Source: an uncultured Variovorax sp. (GTDB lineage: Bacteria > Pseudomonadota > Gammaproteobacteria > Burkholderiales > Burkholderiaceae). From it: a DNA stretch of 13,396 nt. Below, one piece after another: positions 12,738 through 13,396 of the stretch. The stretch is taken from positions 1-13,396 of the forward strand of contig CAMLCW010000109.1 in assembly GCA_946478645.1 (NCBI GenBank), given 5' to 3'. Both the position numbers and the translations under genes were made by a program. Every line of letters begins with the position of its first letter. Position 1 is the first letter of the stretch. A model generated the notes under the pieces. It saw nothing but the letters and a program-made list of their open reading frames with translations, had not been told where the DNA came from and ran no database searches.

Positions 12738-13396
12738 ATGACCTCCGCCTCCACGCCTTCAACCGACCGCTACACCCTCTACGGCGCGCCCGGCTCGGGC
12801 GCCACGCCCGTGCATGCCGCCCTCACGCTGATCGGCGCGCAGGTCGACGTCGTCGACGTCGCGACCTGGGAGGGCGACGCCGAGCGCGAGCGCATCGCGC
12901 CGGTCAACCCGATGCGGCAGGTGCCCGCGCTGGTGCTGCCCTCGGGCGAGCTCATGACCGAGAGCGCAGCGATCCTGCTCTGGCTCGGCGACCGCCATCC
13001 CGAAGCCGGGCTGTGCCCCGCGCCCGGCGACCCGCTGCGCGCGCGCTACCTGCGCTGGATGGTCTATGTGCCGGCCGCGATCTATTCGATGTTCTGGGTG
13101 CGCGACGAGCCCTCGCGGCTCGCACCCGACCCTGCGGCGCAGCCCGCGCTGCTCGAGCGCACCGCCGAACGTGTGGCCGAATGCTGGCGCCTGATGGACG
13201 CGCAGATCGGCACGCCCGCGCCCTACCTGCTCGGCGAACGCCTCAGCATGCTCGACCTGTACGTGGCCGTGGTGTCGCGCTGGACGCCGCACCGCGAACG
13301 CTTCTACCGCGAGGCGCCGCGCATGGCCGAAGCCGTGAAGCGCGTCGACGCCGATCCGCGCCTGGCCGCCTTCTGGGCCGCGCGCTTTCCGTTCGT
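12738..13396 (+). CDS. Glutathione-S-transferase-like protein (3' end outside window)
   Basis: 219 residues are visible and the frame is still open at the right edge, probably within a few codons of its end given the usual family length. The N-terminal thioredoxin-fold domain shows YTLYGAPGSGATPVHAAL (12-29), with S20 near the usual catalytic Ser/Cys position, then NPMRQVPALVLPSGELMTES (57-76) containing the cis-proline (VPAL) and the glutathione-contacting E75-S76 pair. The C-terminal helical domain carries PYLLGERLSMLDLYVAVVSRW, the conserved N-capping box and hydrophobic staple region. It is a cytoplasmic, probably dimeric protein. It starts 32 bp after ribH with no ribosome-binding site. 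The substrate is unknown, and some members of this group are not active with classical GST substrates. Confidence 0.88.
   Translation, partial: MTSASTPSTDRYTLYGAPGSGATPVHAALTLIGAQVDVVDVATWEGDAERERIAPVNPMRQVPALVLPSGELMTESAAILLWLGDRHPEAGLCPAPGDPLRARYLRWMVYVPAAIYSMFWVRDEPSRLAPDPAAQPALLERTAERVAECWRLMDAQIGTPAPYLLGERLSMLDLYVAVVSRWTPHRERFYREAPRMAEAVKRVDADPRLAAFWAARFPF

Overview
The window is about 13.4 kb of uniformly GC-rich DNA with dense gene packing. All genes except the first run on the + strand. An orphan Bug-type (TctC) binding protein, the -10-like word CTAGAATCG used twice, weak or absent Shine-Dalgarno sites at several starts, and the protein families present all suggest a Comamonadaceae beta-proteobacterium, most like Variovorax. 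The genus is an impression from sequence character, not a search result. No phage, insertion-sequence, tRNA or rRNA signal was found.

Region 1 (1-2153) is the control region. A truncated thiamine-diphosphate enzyme of the acetolactate-synthase-like group runs leftwards out of the window. It is divergent from a TetR-family regulator at 1345-2001. An inverted repeat of the form TTCACC-N4-GGTKAA lies just before the tetR start, and a cleaner copy overlaps the predicted transcription start of the next gene (2089-2108). The regulator therefore probably controls itself and the rightward operon, and perhaps the divergent enzyme.

Region 2 (2154-10533) looks like one long uptake-and-catabolism operon. 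Uptake is encoded by a Bug/TctC periplasmic binding protein, an ABC permease of the SsuC/TauC type, a second periplasmic binding protein of the NMT1/THI5-like type, and an ABC ATPase. Four enzymes follow, with gaps of 8, 44, 11 and 8 bp before them: an enolase-superfamily protein of muconate-lactonizing-enzyme type, a Gfo/Idh/MocA dehydrogenase, a DUF993 (dihydrodipicolinate-synthase-like) aldolase candidate, and a TIM-barrel sugar-phosphate isomerase/epimerase-like protein. Together with the TPP enzyme this reads as oxidation, isomerisation or elimination, and carbon-carbon cleavage of a polyhydroxylated or acidic carbon source. The substrate cannot be read from the sequence. I know of no characterised pathway with this exact gene set, and it is the best candidate here for an undescribed system.

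Region 3 (10534-13396) is unrelated housekeeping and accessory material. It starts with an intergenic repeat: a 16-bp perfect inverted repeat enclosing four 9-bp tandem units. Next comes an AlkZ/YcaQ-family DNA glycosylase with an apparent QxD motif. Then an FMN riboswitch (RFN element, 11919-12085) precedes a RibH2-type lumazine synthase. Last is a glutathione-S-transferase-like protein that runs off the right edge.
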